Shown here one piece after another: positions 1-10,172 of a stretch of 64,000 bases of DNA. The stretch's first letter is position 1, and every line of letters starts with the position of its first letter. Position numbers and translations under genes: made by a program. The stretch is taken from positions 1-64,000 of the forward strand of contig CAZODI010000016.1 in assembly GCA_964578535.1 (NCBI GenBank), in the 5' to 3' direction. The notes under the pieces are model-generated. The model was not told the origin of the DNA. It was given only the letters and a program-made list of their open reading frames with translations, and made no database searches. Origin of the DNA: PHBD01 sp964578535. Its GTDB lineage: Bacteria > Desulfobacterota > Syntrophia > Syntrophales > PHBD01.

Positions 1-1790
1 ACTTCCGGGAGGATGTGCTTGATGAAGTAGCGGCAAGCGGCGATTTTCCCAGTGTAGAAGGCCGCTTCCGAGTCTTCCGAAGAAAGCGCTTTAAGGGCGG
101 CTTTGTCGTCCGCATCGACTCCCTTCTGTGCGCAGATCTTCTCCAGGGCCTCCCGGGCGACGCGGGCCTGCCAGAGGAGGAGCCATCCGAAGACGGCCTT
201 TCCCATCATGGTGAGGAACGTGTAGGCGTTCGAGACGGGGATCATGAATTTCCCGCTGGAGGCGCTGCCCGCGAAGAACATGCCCGCCTCGGCCAGAGTG
301 TTGGCGGCTTCCTGCACTTCGGCGGCCAGGTCGCCGACTCCCTTTGCGTTCGCGCACTCCTGGATCGTCTTCTGCATCTCCCCCAGGAGCTTCATGAAGT
401 AGAGGCCCTTCTTCATGCCGAGCTTCCGCCCCACCAGGTCGAGGGCCTGGATGCCGTTGGCGCCCTCGTAGATGGAGGTCGGCTTCACGTCGCGCATGAA
501 CTGCTCGACGGGATACTCATTGCAGCAGCCGTAGCCGCCGTAGACCTGGATGGCCGTCTCGCAGACCCGGAAGGCCAGGTCCGAGCAGTAGGCCTTGCAG
601 ACGGGCGTCAGCACCTCGATGATGCCGCGAACCGTGTCTTTCACGGCGGCGTCGGAGGTGCTCTCCATGACGTCGACGCACCAGGCCGTGTAATAGGAGA
701 GCGCCCGCATGCCTTCCACGTGGGCCTTCATCCACAGGAGCATCCTCCGGACGTCGGGATGGCGGATGATCGGCACCCTCGGGGCCAGGGGGTTTTTCAT
801 CTCCTCCAGGGCGGATCCCTGGAGGCGCTCCTTCGCGTAGGCGAGGGCGTGCAGGTAGGCAATGGAGGCGCTGCCCAGGGACTCGACGGCCACGAAGATC
901 CGGGCCTCGTTCATCATCTGGAACATGATCCTGATTCCCTGCCGCTCCTCCCCCAGGAGCTCGGCGTAGCAGGCCCCGTTCTCGCCGAAGCTCATCTGGC
1001 AGGTGGCGCTGCCGTTCAGGCCGATCTTGTGCTCGATACCGGGGATGGTGTAGTCGTTGCGCCTCCCCAGGGAGCCGTCGTCGTTGACGAGGAACTTGGG
1101 CACCAGGAAGATGGAGATGCCCTCCGTCCCCGCGGGGTCGCCCTCGATCCGTGCCAGTACGGGGCTGATGACGTTTTCCGTCAGGTCCTGGTCCCCGCCG
1201 GTGATGAACTGCTTCGTCCCTTCCAGGAGGAACGTGCCGTCGGGCTGCCGGATGGCCTTCGTCCGGATGTTGCTGAGGTCGGTCCCGGCGCCGGGCTCCG
1301 TCAGGCACATGTTGCCGCCCCACACGCATTCGTACATCTTGTCCATGTATTTGCGCTTCTGGGCCTCCGTTCCGTAGGCCTCGATCAGGTGGGCGGCCCC
1401 GGCGGTCAGGAAGGCGTAGCCGACGAGGCTGAAGTTGTGCATGAACCACTCCTCCGACATCATGCCGATGACGAGGGGAAATCCCTGGCCGCCGGCCTCG
1501 GGGGACACGCTGACGGTCGTCCAGCCGCCCTCCCGGAAGATGCGGAAGCTGCGGTGGAAGCACTTCGGAACGAGGACGTTGCCGTTCTCGACACGGCACC
1601 CTTCCCGGTCGCCCTCGACCAGGACCGGGAAGACGACCTCCTCCGCCATCTTCCTCGCCCCGTCCAGGACCATGTCGCACATGTCGCGGGAATAGTCGCC
1701 GAAGTGCTCCGTCTGGAACAGCTCCTCCAGCTTGAGCATTTCATACATCACGAATTTCTGGTCTCTTTCGTCGCAAATCAGGCTGCCCAT
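1..1790 (-). CDS. Large acyl-CoA dehydrogenase, partial at its C-terminus
   Basis: FAD-dependent dehydrogenase that puts an alpha,beta double bond into an acyl-CoA. The frame starts at the ATG ending at 1790 and stays open to the window edge, giving about 596 residues. The full paralogue at 61127-62962 has 611, so only some 15 residues are missing. The C-terminal active-site segment reads SIYEGANGIQ and keeps the catalytic Glu, with Ala where Thr is usual. The C-terminal extension beyond a standard 380-residue enzyme matches the large FadE subfamily. It lies 53 bases behind the ligase gene on the same strand, so ligation and first oxidation are probably co-expressed. Chain-length preference cannot be read. 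Confidence 0.93.
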   Translation of the reverse strand, partial: MGSLICDERDQKFVMYEMLKLEELFQTEHFGDYSRDMCDMVLDGARKMAEEVVFPVLVEGDREGCRVENGNVLVPKCFHRSFRIFREGGWTTVSVSPEAGGQGFPLVIGMMSEEWFMHNFSLVGYAFLTAGAAHLIEAYGTEAQKRKYMDKMYECVWGGNMCLTEPGAGTDLSNIRTKAIRQPDGTFLLEGTKQFITGGDQDLTENVISPVLARIEGDPAGTEGISIFLVPKFLVNDDGSLGRRNDYTIPGIEHKIGLNGSATCQMSFGENGACYAELLGEERQGIRIMFQMMNEARIFVAVESLGSASIAYLHALAYAKERLQGSALEEMKNPLAPRVPIIRHPDVRRMLLWMKAHVEGMRALSYYTAWCVDVMESTSDAAVKDTVRGIIEVLTPVCKAYCSDLAFRVCETAIQVYGGYGCCNEYPVEQFMRDVKPTSIYEGANGIQALDLVGRKLGMKKGLYFMKLLGEMQKTIQECANAKGVGDLAAEVQEAANTLAEAGMFFAGSASSGKFMIPVSNAYTFLTMMGKAVFGWLLLWQARVAREALEKICAQKGVDADDKAALKALSSEDSEAAFYTGKIAACRYFIKHILPE

Positions 1791-1843
1791 AATCTTTGAT
1801 TCTCCTTGCTGTTGTCGTTCTGGAATGGTCCGGTCGATCCGCC

Positions 1844-3520
1844 CTACATCATGGTTCTCAGCTCCCGTTTGAGGATCTTGCCGACGCCGCTCAAGGGAAG
1901 CTGGTCCATGAACTGGATGACCTTCGGCACCTTGTACGGCGCCACGTTCTCCTTCAGGAAGTTCAGGATCTTCTCCTTCTCGGCCTCGCTCTTCTCGATG
2001 CCGGGCTTCAGCATGACCGCCAGGGCGACGCGCTCGGACCCCGGGCGCTCCGGATCGGGGATGCCGATGGCCGCCGCCATCTCGACGTCGGGATGCAGGG
2101 CCAGAAGATCGTCCAGCTCCCGGGTGAAGACCTTGAAGCCGGAGACGATGACCATGTCCTTCACGCGATCGACGATGTAGAAATACCCGTCCTTGTCCAT
2201 GGTCGCGATGTCTCCCGTGTATATCCAGCCGTCCCGCAGGGTGCGGGCGGTTTCTTCCGGATTCATGTAGTAGCCCGTCATGATCTGGGGGCCGCGGATG
2301 ATGATCTCCCCCGGCTCGCCCAACTTGGCGAGTTGTCCCGTCTCGGGGTCGACGAGCTTGAACTCCGTGTCGGACATGGGGATGCCGATGGAGGAGGGCT
2401 TCTTGTTCCCGTATCGGGGATTGAAGCAGGTGACCATCGATTCGGTCATCCCGTAGAGCTCTATCAGCTTGTTCTCCCCGACGATGCTCTCCAACTCCCG
2501 GATCTTCTCCCCCGGGAAGGGGGCGGCCACGCTCAGGCAGAACTTCAGGCCGCGCATGTCGACCTTCTTGAACTCGGGATTCTTGATGAGCTCGAAATAG
2601 ACCGTGGGAACATGGGTCATGAACGTGGGACGGTATTCCTTGAGCGCCTGGATCATGAACCCGGAGTCCCGGGGGTTGGGCACGCAGACCTGCGTGACGC
2701 CCGAGGTGATCGAGACGCCGCCTAAGGTCAGGCCGGCGATGTGGAACAGGGGGAAGGCCGACAGGGCAATGTCGTCGGGCCGGATGTCGATCCACGTCAG
2801 GAGCTGCTGGCGGTTATACATGTAACTGCGCTGGGTCAGGACCGCCCCTCTGGATTGTCCCGTGGTCCCGCCGGTGTACATCATGAAGATGGTGTCGTCC
2901 ATGGTGCGCCGGACCGACACCGGGTCGGCCGGCATCCCGTCAATGGCCTCCATGAACCGGACGACCGTCTTGCCCGGCAGGGGGCCGATCGGCGCCGTGG
3001 GGATCTTCTTCAGGAGCTTCCCGAGGACCTTCTTCACGCCGGGAAGGAAATCGGCAACCTCCGTGACGATGACCGTCGAAAAAGGCGCCTTCCCGGCCAC
3101 CTCCGCGACCTTGTCGAACAGGAGGTCCACGGTAATGACGGCCTTCGCCCGCGAGTCGTTCAGGTGGTGCTCCATCTCGTGGGGGGTCAGGAGCGGACTC
3201 AGGCCCGTGGAGACGCAGCCCGCCTTCTGGACGGCGATGATGGCGATGAAATGGGCCGGGAGGTTCGGCATGTGAAGGCCCACGACGTCGTCGGGCTTCA
3301 GGCCGATCTTCTGGAAGTACCGGGCGAGACGGTTGGACAGGAGGTCGATCTCGCGATAGGTGATGGATTTCCCCATGTAATGCAGGGCCGTCTTGTCCGG
3401 GTACCGGTCGGCCACGACCCTGAACTGTTCTGCGAATGTCCGGTTCTCATACTTCAGCTCGGGCGGGACATTCCTGTCATAACTCTTCAACCATGGCTTT
3501 TCCGCGTAAACATCACTCAT
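1844..3520 (-). CDS. Acyl-CoA ligase (AMP-forming), FadD-like
   Basis: Activates a carboxylic acid to acyl-AMP and then acyl-CoA. About 558 residues, the usual length. The phosphate-binding loop MMYTGGTTGQSRG lies near residue 215, the ELYGMTES motif follows around 355, YTGD is in the hinge region and the C-terminal lysine segment is GVGKILKREL. Two in-frame ATGs exist. The one at 3520 is chosen because AGGAGG lies six bases upstream, whereas the ATG at 3526 abuts that site. It sits between the crotonase and the large acyl-CoA dehydrogenase, so it should feed fatty or aryl-aliphatic acids into that short pathway. Substrate unknown. Confidence 0.92.
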   Translation of the reverse strand: MSDVYAEKPWLKSYDRNVPPELKYENRTFAEQFRVVADRYPDKTALHYMGKSITYREIDLLSNRLARYFQKIGLKPDDVVGLHMPNLPAHFIAIIAVQKAGCVSTGLSPLLTPHEMEHHLNDSRAKAVITVDLLFDKVAEVAGKAPFSTVIVTEVADFLPGVKKVLGKLLKKIPTAPIGPLPGKTVVRFMEAIDGMPADPVSVRRTMDDTIFMMYTGGTTGQSRGAVLTQRSYMYNRQQLLTWIDIRPDDIALSAFPLFHIAGLTLGGVSITSGVTQVCVPNPRDSGFMIQALKEYRPTFMTHVPTVYFELIKNPEFKKVDMRGLKFCLSVAAPFPGEKIRELESIVGENKLIELYGMTESMVTCFNPRYGNKKPSSIGIPMSDTEFKLVDPETGQLAKLGEPGEIIIRGPQIMTGYYMNPEETARTLRDGWIYTGDIATMDKDGYFYIVDRVKDMVIVSGFKVFTRELDDLLALHPDVEMAAAIGIPDPERPGSERVALAVMLKPGIEKSEAEKEKILNFLKENVAPYKVPKVIQFMDQLPLSGVGKILKRELRTMM

Positions 3521-3615
3521 AGACATCCTCCTTCAAAATGTTCATGGCAATGCCCGGCGGACGAAAACAGCTCTGTCTTCGTTCGACGCTCACTGTGTAA
3601 GCTATCGTTCTGGAA

Positions 3616-4383
3616 TTATTTCTTGCTCCTTGACTGGATGAATTTGATGACGGCCTCCTGGTGCTCGGCACTCAGGATCCGCTCCGTCTGCCTCTCGGCC
3701 TCCCAGGCCAGGACCTCCTCCAGGGACATGTCGTGGCTCTTGTCGAGGCCCTTCTTGATCAGGGCCATGGCGGTGGGGGCTTTCTGCGCGAGGTTCTCGG
3801 CCAGGGCGGCAACCGCTTGGTCGAGCTCTTCGTCCGGCAGGGACTTGTAGATCAGGCCGATGGCGGCGGCGTCCCGGCCGCTGAGTCGATCCCCCAGCAT
3901 GGCCAGCTCCCGGGCCTTCGCCAGCCCCACCAGCCGGGGCAGGAAGTACGTCCCCCCCAGGTCCGTCATGAGCCCGATGTGAATGAAGGGCTGGATGAAC
4001 TTCGCCTCGTGGGCCGCCAGGACGAAATCGCCGGACAGGGCGAGGTTGGCGCCTCCGCCCACGGCCATCCCCCTCACCTTGCTGATGACGGGCTGCCTCA
4101 GATCCCGGACGGTCTGCACCCACCGGCCCAGGCGCTTCATGATCTCGTGCAGGTCGTCATGGCTGAGGGAGTAGTTCCGCGGCGAGAGCTCCGCCCCCGA
4201 GGAGAAGTTGCCGCCGGCGCCTTGGAGGACGACCACGTTCACCTCCTCGTCCATGCCGATTCGGTCGAGGACCTCCTGGAAGTCGTCGAGCATCTGCTCG
4301 CTGAAGGCATTCATGACCTCGGGACGATTGAGGGTAAGGGTGCAAACTCGGTTCCGGACATCGACGAGGACGGTTTCTTCCAT
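3616..4383 (-). CDS. Enoyl-CoA hydratase/isomerase family protein, PaaG-like
   Basis: Crotonase-fold protein of 255 residues, normal length. The oxyanion-hole loops are FSSGAEL (near 60) and GMAVGGG (near 106). At the active site the hydratase Glu of the usual GQPE segment is Phe (IQPFIHIG), and the following LMTDLGGTYFLPRLVG carries an Asp where PaaG-type isomerases have theirs. This suggests an isomerase or atypical hydratase rather than a standard enoyl-CoA hydratase. The ATG follows AAAAGGGGGG. First gene of the operon that continues with the ligase and the large acyl-CoA dehydrogenase. A likely TetR operator lies 64 bases upstream. Confidence 0.88.
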   Translation of the reverse strand: MEETVLVDVRNRVCTLTLNRPEVMNAFSEQMLDDFQEVLDRIGMDEEVNVVVLQGAGGNFSSGAELSPRNYSLSHDDLHEIMKRLGRWVQTVRDLRQPVISKVRGMAVGGGANLALSGDFVLAAHEAKFIQPFIHIGLMTDLGGTYFLPRLVGLAKARELAMLGDRLSGRDAAAIGLIYKSLPDEELDQAVAALAENLAQKAPTAMALIKKGLDKSHDMSLEEVLAWEAERQTERILSAEHQEAVIKFIQSRSKK

Positions 4384-4446
4384 GAGATCTCCCCCCTTTT
4401 GAGATGGATGGACCGTTCGGCCTGCTGAAATGCAGATTGACAGGCG

Positions 4447-4463
4447 TGTAACCAGTGGTTACA
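4447..4463. promoter_or_regulatory. Candidate TetR operator
   Basis: Perfect inverted repeat TGTAACC-AGT-GGTTACA in the 246-base gap between the divergent crotonase (minus) and TetR (plus) genes. Size and position fit a TetR-family operator controlling both. That the neighbouring regulator binds it is inference. Confidence 0.6.
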
Positions 4464-4629
4464 GTAGAGAACACACAACAGGAAAGCAAGCCTTTTTCGT
4501 CACCGTGAGCCGTCGTTTCCGGGATTCATGACAGGAAACGATTCCTTCCCGGTGGACAGATCGTCTGTTATCGCGATATGTTGAAGGCGGTTTTCGACCC
4601 TGCGGCACAAGCGGAAAGAAAGGAACCCC

Positions 4630-5241
4630 ATGGAAGAAAACGTTTCGTTTGCCGATCTCAAGAGCGAAGCGAAGCTTGCCCGCCGGGAGCTGATCGTCGA
4701 GGCCGCGGAGCGCGTGTTCGCCGTGAAGCCCTTCCACAAGGTCAGCATCCGGGACATCGCCCAGGAGGCAGGCATCTCGCACGCCCTGATTTACCGGTAT
4801 TTCCCGGACCAGCAGTCGATCTTCGTGGAGGCCTTCATCCGGGGCGTCGAAGACATCAGCCGTGTCCTCGAGCAGATCATCAACGAGAGCGAAACACCTG
4901 ATCTCGCGAAGATCAGCGACGCCTTTCTTTCCTATTGCATCGACAACGACCAGTACCTGAGAATGCTGACCCACTTCATGCTCGACGGCGAGCTTTCCCC
5001 GGAGAAAGTCGAGAAGATCAATGCGGCGGAACGCCGTTTTTTCGAGCATTTCGACAGCATGTTCCGGAAGATGAAGAAGCCGGAGCCCGTGCGGCCCCTC
5101 TCCCACGCCTTCTTCGCGGCCCTGAACGGGGTCCTGATCACGTTCCGGAATTACCCCGGCCGTTCGCCCGAGGCGGTGAGACAGCACATGCTCAACGTCG
5201 GCCGGATGATCGATCGCGGTTTCAGCGATTCCCGGACATGA
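4630..5241 (+). CDS. TetR/AcrR family transcriptional regulator
   Basis: 203-residue regulator. The N-terminal helix-turn-helix (about 20-65) contains VSIRDIAQEAGISHALIYRYF, typical of TetR proteins; the rest is a helical ligand-binding domain without recognisable motifs. The ATG is preceded by AAAGGAACCCC. It is divergent from the crotonase-ligase-dehydrogenase operon with a palindrome between them, so it probably represses that operon and itself, with an acyl-CoA as a plausible effector (inferred from context). It converges with the acyl-CoA dehydrogenase at 5331. Confidence 0.9.
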   Translation: MEENVSFADLKSEAKLARRELIVEAAERVFAVKPFHKVSIRDIAQEAGISHALIYRYFPDQQSIFVEAFIRGVEDISRVLEQIINESETPDLAKISDAFLSYCIDNDQYLRMLTHFMLDGELSPEKVEKINAAERRFFEHFDSMFRKMKKPEPVRPLSHAFFAALNGVLITFRNYPGRSPEAVRQHMLNVGRMIDRGFSDSRT

Positions 5242-5252
5242 ACAAGGCGGGT

Positions 5253-5289
5253 CCGGGTGCTCCGCCTGGCACATTCACGGAACACCCGG
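5253..5289. terminator. Bidirectional terminator candidate
   Basis: Hairpin CCGGGTG/CACCCGG with imperfect inner pairing, lying between the convergent TetR and acyl-CoA dehydrogenase genes. No strong T-run, so confidence is moderate. Confidence 0.45.
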
Positions 5290-5330
5290 ATGGGGGGATG
5301 CTGCGGTTTGAACATTTGTTGGGGCGGTTC

Positions 5331-6476
5331 TCAGAGACCCATCATCCGCCCGACGATCACCTTCATGACCTCCGTCGTGCCGGCGAAGATGGGGATGACG
5401 CGCACGTCCCGGGCGAAGCGGCAGATGGGGTATTCCTCCATGTAGCCGTATCCGCCGTGGAGCTGGACGCAGTGGTAGGCCACCCGGTTGGCCATCTCGG
5501 GGATCCAGAACTTGGCCATGGAGACCTGCTTCACGATGTCCTTTTTGGCGATGAAGTCGGCGATCAGGGAGTTCAGGAAGGTCCGGCCGATCTCGATCTC
5601 CGTCGCCATCTCCACAATCTTGAAGGTGTTGTGCTGGAAGGAGCTGACGGGCTTCCCGAAGATCGTCCGCTCCCGGCAGTACTTGACCGTCATGTCCAGC
5701 ATCGCCTCGGCCATGGCCTGCGCCATGATGCTCACCACGAGCCGCTCCCCCTGGAGCTTCTGCATCAGGTAGTAGAACCCCTGCCCTTCCTTCCCCAGGA
5801 TGTTCCCGACGGGCACCCGGCAGTCCTCGAAGTTCAGCTCCGCCGTGTCCTGGCTGTGGAAGCCCATCTTCTTCAGCTTGCGGCCCCGGGTGAAACCGGG
5901 GGTGCCGTCCTCCACGCAGATCAGGCTGATGCCCTTGAAGGGCGGGTCGGCCTTCGTGTCCGTCTTGGCCGCCACGATGACGAGGTCGCAGTGGATGCCG
6001 ATGGAGATGAAGGTCTTCGCCCCGTTGATGACGTAGTGGTCGCCGTCCCGGACGGCGGTGGTGCGGATCGAGGCCAGGTCCGAGCCGGTGCCCGGCTCCG
6101 TCATGGCCACGGCGGTGATGATGTCGCCGGAGGCGCAGCCGGGGAGCCATTTCCGCTTCTGCTCCTCGCTGCCGAAGGTGTGGATGTAGGGAACGATGAT
6201 GTCGCTGTGGAGCCCCGCCAGGAGGCCGTGGGCGCCGATGTAGGACAGCTCCTCGTTGATGATGACGGAGTATTCGAACCCGCCGCCGGCACCGCCGTAT
6301 TCCTCCTCCAGCCAGGGGCAGAGGAAGCCGTTCTCGCCCATCTTCTTCCAGGCCGACTTGGGGACGATGCCCTCCTCCTCCCATTCCTCCAGGTGGGGGA
6401 TGACCTCTTTCGCGAGGAATTTCTTGAAGCTGTCCCGGAATACCTGATGCTCTTCCTGAAAAATCGTCTCTGCCAT
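5331..6476 (-). CDS. Acyl-CoA dehydrogenase, IVD/LCAD-type active site
   Basis: 381-residue acyl-CoA dehydrogenase. The frame is open further upstream, but the ATG at 6476 starts the conserved N-terminus (AETIFQEEHQVFRDSF) and has AAAGGGG ahead of it. FAD/substrate motif VAMTEPGTGSDL is near 130. The usual catalytic Glu position near the C-terminus is Ala (IFAGTTEV), while a Glu lies in helix G (QGERLV). That arrangement is known from isovaleryl- and long-chain acyl-CoA dehydrogenases. Last gene of the operon CoA-transferase, SDR, thiolase, dehydrogenase. Confidence 0.92.
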   Translation of the reverse strand: MAETIFQEEHQVFRDSFKKFLAKEVIPHLEEWEEEGIVPKSAWKKMGENGFLCPWLEEEYGGAGGGFEYSVIINEELSYIGAHGLLAGLHSDIIVPYIHTFGSEEQKRKWLPGCASGDIITAVAMTEPGTGSDLASIRTTAVRDGDHYVINGAKTFISIGIHCDLVIVAAKTDTKADPPFKGISLICVEDGTPGFTRGRKLKKMGFHSQDTAELNFEDCRVPVGNILGKEGQGFYYLMQKLQGERLVVSIMAQAMAEAMLDMTVKYCRERTIFGKPVSSFQHNTFKIVEMATEIEIGRTFLNSLIADFIAKKDIVKQVSMAKFWIPEMANRVAYHCVQLHGGYGYMEEYPICRFARDVRVIPIFAGTTEVMKVIVGRMMGL

Positions 6477-6573
6477 TCGAAACCCCTTTCGTGATGAGAT
6501 GACACCGGAATGAAAGAACGGCCGTCGTTGCCGCGGCCCCCGGCATTCCCCGGGGACCGCGTGCCCGGGATGC

Positions 6574-7791
<1,218 letters not shown>

Positions 7792-7834
7792 ACTGATCTC
7801 TCCTTTTTGAAGCGCTGAAATACCCCCTGTTTTT

Positions 7835-8608
7835 CTACTTCGCGGCCATCCGGATCGCGCCGTCCAGGCGGATCACCTCGCCGTTCAGCATCGGGTTTTC
7901 GATGATCTGTTTGCAGAGCAGGGCGAACTCCGAGGGCTCGCCCAGCCGCCGCGGGAAGGGAACCATCGCCCCCAGGGCGTCGCGGGCGGCCTGCGGCAGG
8001 ATCGCCAGCATCGGCGTGTTGAAGAGTCCCGGGGCGATTGTCATGACGCGGACGCCGTAATCGGCGCATTCCCGGGCCAGGGGCAGGGTCATGCCGACAA
8101 CGCCGGCCTTGGAGGCGCTGTAGGCGGGCTGGCCAACCTGCCCGTCGAAGGCCGCCGCGGAAGCGGTGTTGATGACAACGCCCTTCTCCCCGTCGGCCCC
8201 CGCCTCGTTCTTGACCATCTGTTCCACCGCCAGGCGGATCACGTTGAAGGTGCCCACCAGGTTGATCTGCACGACCCGGTTGAAAAAGGCGAGCGGCATG
8301 GGGCCCTTCTTGGACAGGAGTTTCGCGGGATCGCCCACGCCGGCGCAGTTGATGGCCGCGTTGATGCCCCGGAAGGCGTCCACCGCCTTCGCGACGGAGG
8401 CCAGGACGCTCTCCTCGTTCGTGACGTCGGTGCTGCAGAAGATGACGCCGGCCCCCAGCTCGGCGATCAGCTTATCCGCCCTCTCCTTCTGCATCGGCAG
8501 GTCGAAGATCGCGGCCTTGCCGCCGTTCTCCGCGATCATGCGGACGCACGCTTCCCCCAGTCCCGACGCACCGCCGGTAACCACCGCCTTCACATCTTTC
8601 AGGTTCAC
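7835..8608 (-). CDS. SDR oxidoreductase, type II 3-hydroxyacyl-CoA dehydrogenase-like
   Basis: 257-residue short-chain dehydrogenase. Nucleotide-binding TGGASGLG at about 12-19 with an acidic residue after beta-2 (IFDLP), suggesting NAD. Catalytic Ser in INTASAAAF and YSASK near 164. Sequence and context (thiolase, acyl-CoA dehydrogenase) fit the HSD17B10-like class that oxidises 3-hydroxyacyl-CoA. The start codon is GTG, preceded by AAAGGAGAGACCC, 22 bases after the CoA-transferase stop, so tight coupling is likely. Confidence 0.9.
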   Translation of the reverse strand: MNLKDVKAVVTGGASGLGEACVRMIAENGGKAAIFDLPMQKERADKLIAELGAGVIFCSTDVTNEESVLASVAKAVDAFRGINAAINCAGVGDPAKLLSKKGPMPLAFFNRVVQINLVGTFNVIRLAVEQMVKNEAGADGEKGVVINTASAAAFDGQVGQPAYSASKAGVVGMTLPLARECADYGVRVMTIAPGLFNTPMLAILPQAARDALGAMVPFPRRLGEPSEFALLCKQIIENPMLNGEVIRLDGAIRMAAK

Positions 8609-8630
8609 GGGTCTCTCCTTTCTTCCCTCT

Positions 8631-9965
8631 TTATTTGGACATGTAGAAATTCTCCTTCAGGCTGTTGCGCAGCTCCCCCCGGAGGTCCGGATGGGCGATC
8701 TCGATGAGGGCAAGGCCCCGCTCGCGCCGCGTCTTGTAGCGGATGTCGGCGATGCCGTACTCCGTGACGACGTACTGGGCGTAGAACCGGGGAACGCTGA
8801 CGGGGGTGCCCGGCGGCAGCTCCGGCACGATCGCCGAGACGAACGATCCGTCCTTCAGCTTCCGCGCCGCGTAGAGCATCGTGATGCCCCGGCCGCCCTT
8901 CGAGTAGAAGGTGCCCACCATGAAGTCGAGCTGCCCGCCGACGCCGCTCACCATGCGGTGACCGACTCCCTCGGAGGCGATTTGGCCGCTCATGTCCACC
9001 ATCATGGACATGTTCATGGCGACCATGTTGGGGTGCTGGGCGATGAAGGCGGGGCTGTTGGTGTAGGAGGACGGGTAGAACTCGCAGACGGGGTTCTCGT
9101 GGACGTAGTCGTACATGGACTGGTCGCCCATGCAGAAGGTCGCCACGGTGACGCCTTTGTGGAAGGGCTTTTTCGCGTTCGTGACGATGCCCTTTTCCAC
9201 GAGTTGAGGCAGACCGATGGGGAACATCTCCGTCAGGACGCCCAAGTCATGCTTGCCTTCCAGGCCCGCCACGACGGCTTCCGGGATGGCCCCGATGCCC
9301 ATCTGGATCGTGTCGCCGTCCTTGAGCAGCTCCAGGGCATATTCGCCGATCTTCTTCTCCCGCTCCCCCGGCGTGGCCCGGCCGACCTTGGGGATGGGCG
9401 TCGAGTTCTCCACGAAGACGTCGAACTCGGAGATATGCATCCAGTTGTCGCCGTAGATCGTCGGCATCTGGTCGTTCACCTCGGCGATGGCCAGGCGGAG
9501 CTTCCCCTCCTCGCGGCCTTTCCGGATGGCCTCCATGGTGTAGAAGTTCGTGAGACCGAGGTTGATGAAGCCCTGGGCATTGGGCGGCGCGGTCATGCAG
9601 ATGAAGACATCGGAGCGCTTCGCGTACTTGTCGCCGCCCTCGGAGCTCATGAGGGGCAGGTAATCCGGCAGTCGGGACTCGATGATCTTGCGGCTGGCTC
9701 CCGTCCCGAAGGACGGGTCGAAGTTGATGTGGCCATCCAGGCCCTTCATGAACTCGAGGTCGTAGAGCCTCGACGGGCGGACGGCGACGGAATCGCAGAT
9801 CCGGACCCCCTTCAGCTCTTTTCCCCGGTCCAGGATGGCATCGAACATCGCCGGCGAACAGGAACCGACGGCCAGGCCGATCCCCACAAAGTCGCCGTTT
9901 CGGATCTGCGCGGCCGCTCCGGCCAGGCTCGTCGATTTGCGCTTGTACTCTTCCCTCCAGTCCAT
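8631..9965 (-). CDS. Acetyl-CoA hydrolase/CoA-transferase family protein
   Basis: 444 residues, the length of 4-hydroxybutyrate/butyrate-acetyl CoA-transferases. It moves CoA between acetyl-CoA and another acid, or hydrolyses it. The segment VLTEMFPIGLPQLVE carries the probable catalytic Glu that forms the glutamyl-CoA thioester. The glycine-rich GIGAIPEAV precedes it, and the C-terminus has RRERGLALIEIAHPDLRGEL. The ATG at 9965 follows AAAGGAGGGAGT, which rules out the 38-codon upstream extension. First gene of the operon. A decayed copy of its C-terminal end lies at 21369-21460. Confidence 0.92.
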   Translation of the reverse strand: MDWREEYKRKSTSLAGAAAQIRNGDFVGIGLAVGSCSPAMFDAILDRGKELKGVRICDSVAVRPSRLYDLEFMKGLDGHINFDPSFGTGASRKIIESRLPDYLPLMSSEGGDKYAKRSDVFICMTAPPNAQGFINLGLTNFYTMEAIRKGREEGKLRLAIAEVNDQMPTIYGDNWMHISEFDVFVENSTPIPKVGRATPGEREKKIGEYALELLKDGDTIQMGIGAIPEAVVAGLEGKHDLGVLTEMFPIGLPQLVEKGIVTNAKKPFHKGVTVATFCMGDQSMYDYVHENPVCEFYPSSYTNSPAFIAQHPNMVAMNMSMMVDMSGQIASEGVGHRMVSGVGGQLDFMVGTFYSKGGRGITMLYAARKLKDGSFVSAIVPELPPGTPVSVPRFYAQYVVTEYGIADIRYKTRRERGLALIEIAHPDLRGELRNSLKENFYMSK

Positions 9966-10079
9966 ACTCCCTCCTTTCGTGTCTGCCCTGTTCCTCCCAA
10001 AACAGGGACGTTGAACGGAAGACCGCCCCCTTTGCGGTCCCCTCCCTTCCCACGATGTATATGGAACGATTTTATACAC

Positions 10080-10095
10080 AGCAAGGGGTATGCCC
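10080..10095 (-). promoter_or_regulatory. Possible sigma-54 promoter of the CoA-transferase operon
   Basis: Minus strand GGGCATACCCCTTGCT shows GG and GC separated by exactly ten bases, the -24/-12 spacing, about 115 bases upstream of the first start codon. The match to TGGCAC is partial. A sigma-54-type activator is encoded at 19396-21162, but a link is only inferred. Confidence 0.35.
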
Positions 10096-10172
10096 TTGCA
10101 CGGCTTGAATGCGTTACATGTTGTTATTTATTGAGAATATGCTCGGATAGGCAGCGCGTCGGCGCGGGATCC

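Noticed and set aside
15..1799. 594-codon plus-strand frame
   Set aside because: It mirrors the acyl-CoA dehydrogenase on the minus strand; its translation is Gly/Arg/His/Asp-rich without motifs.
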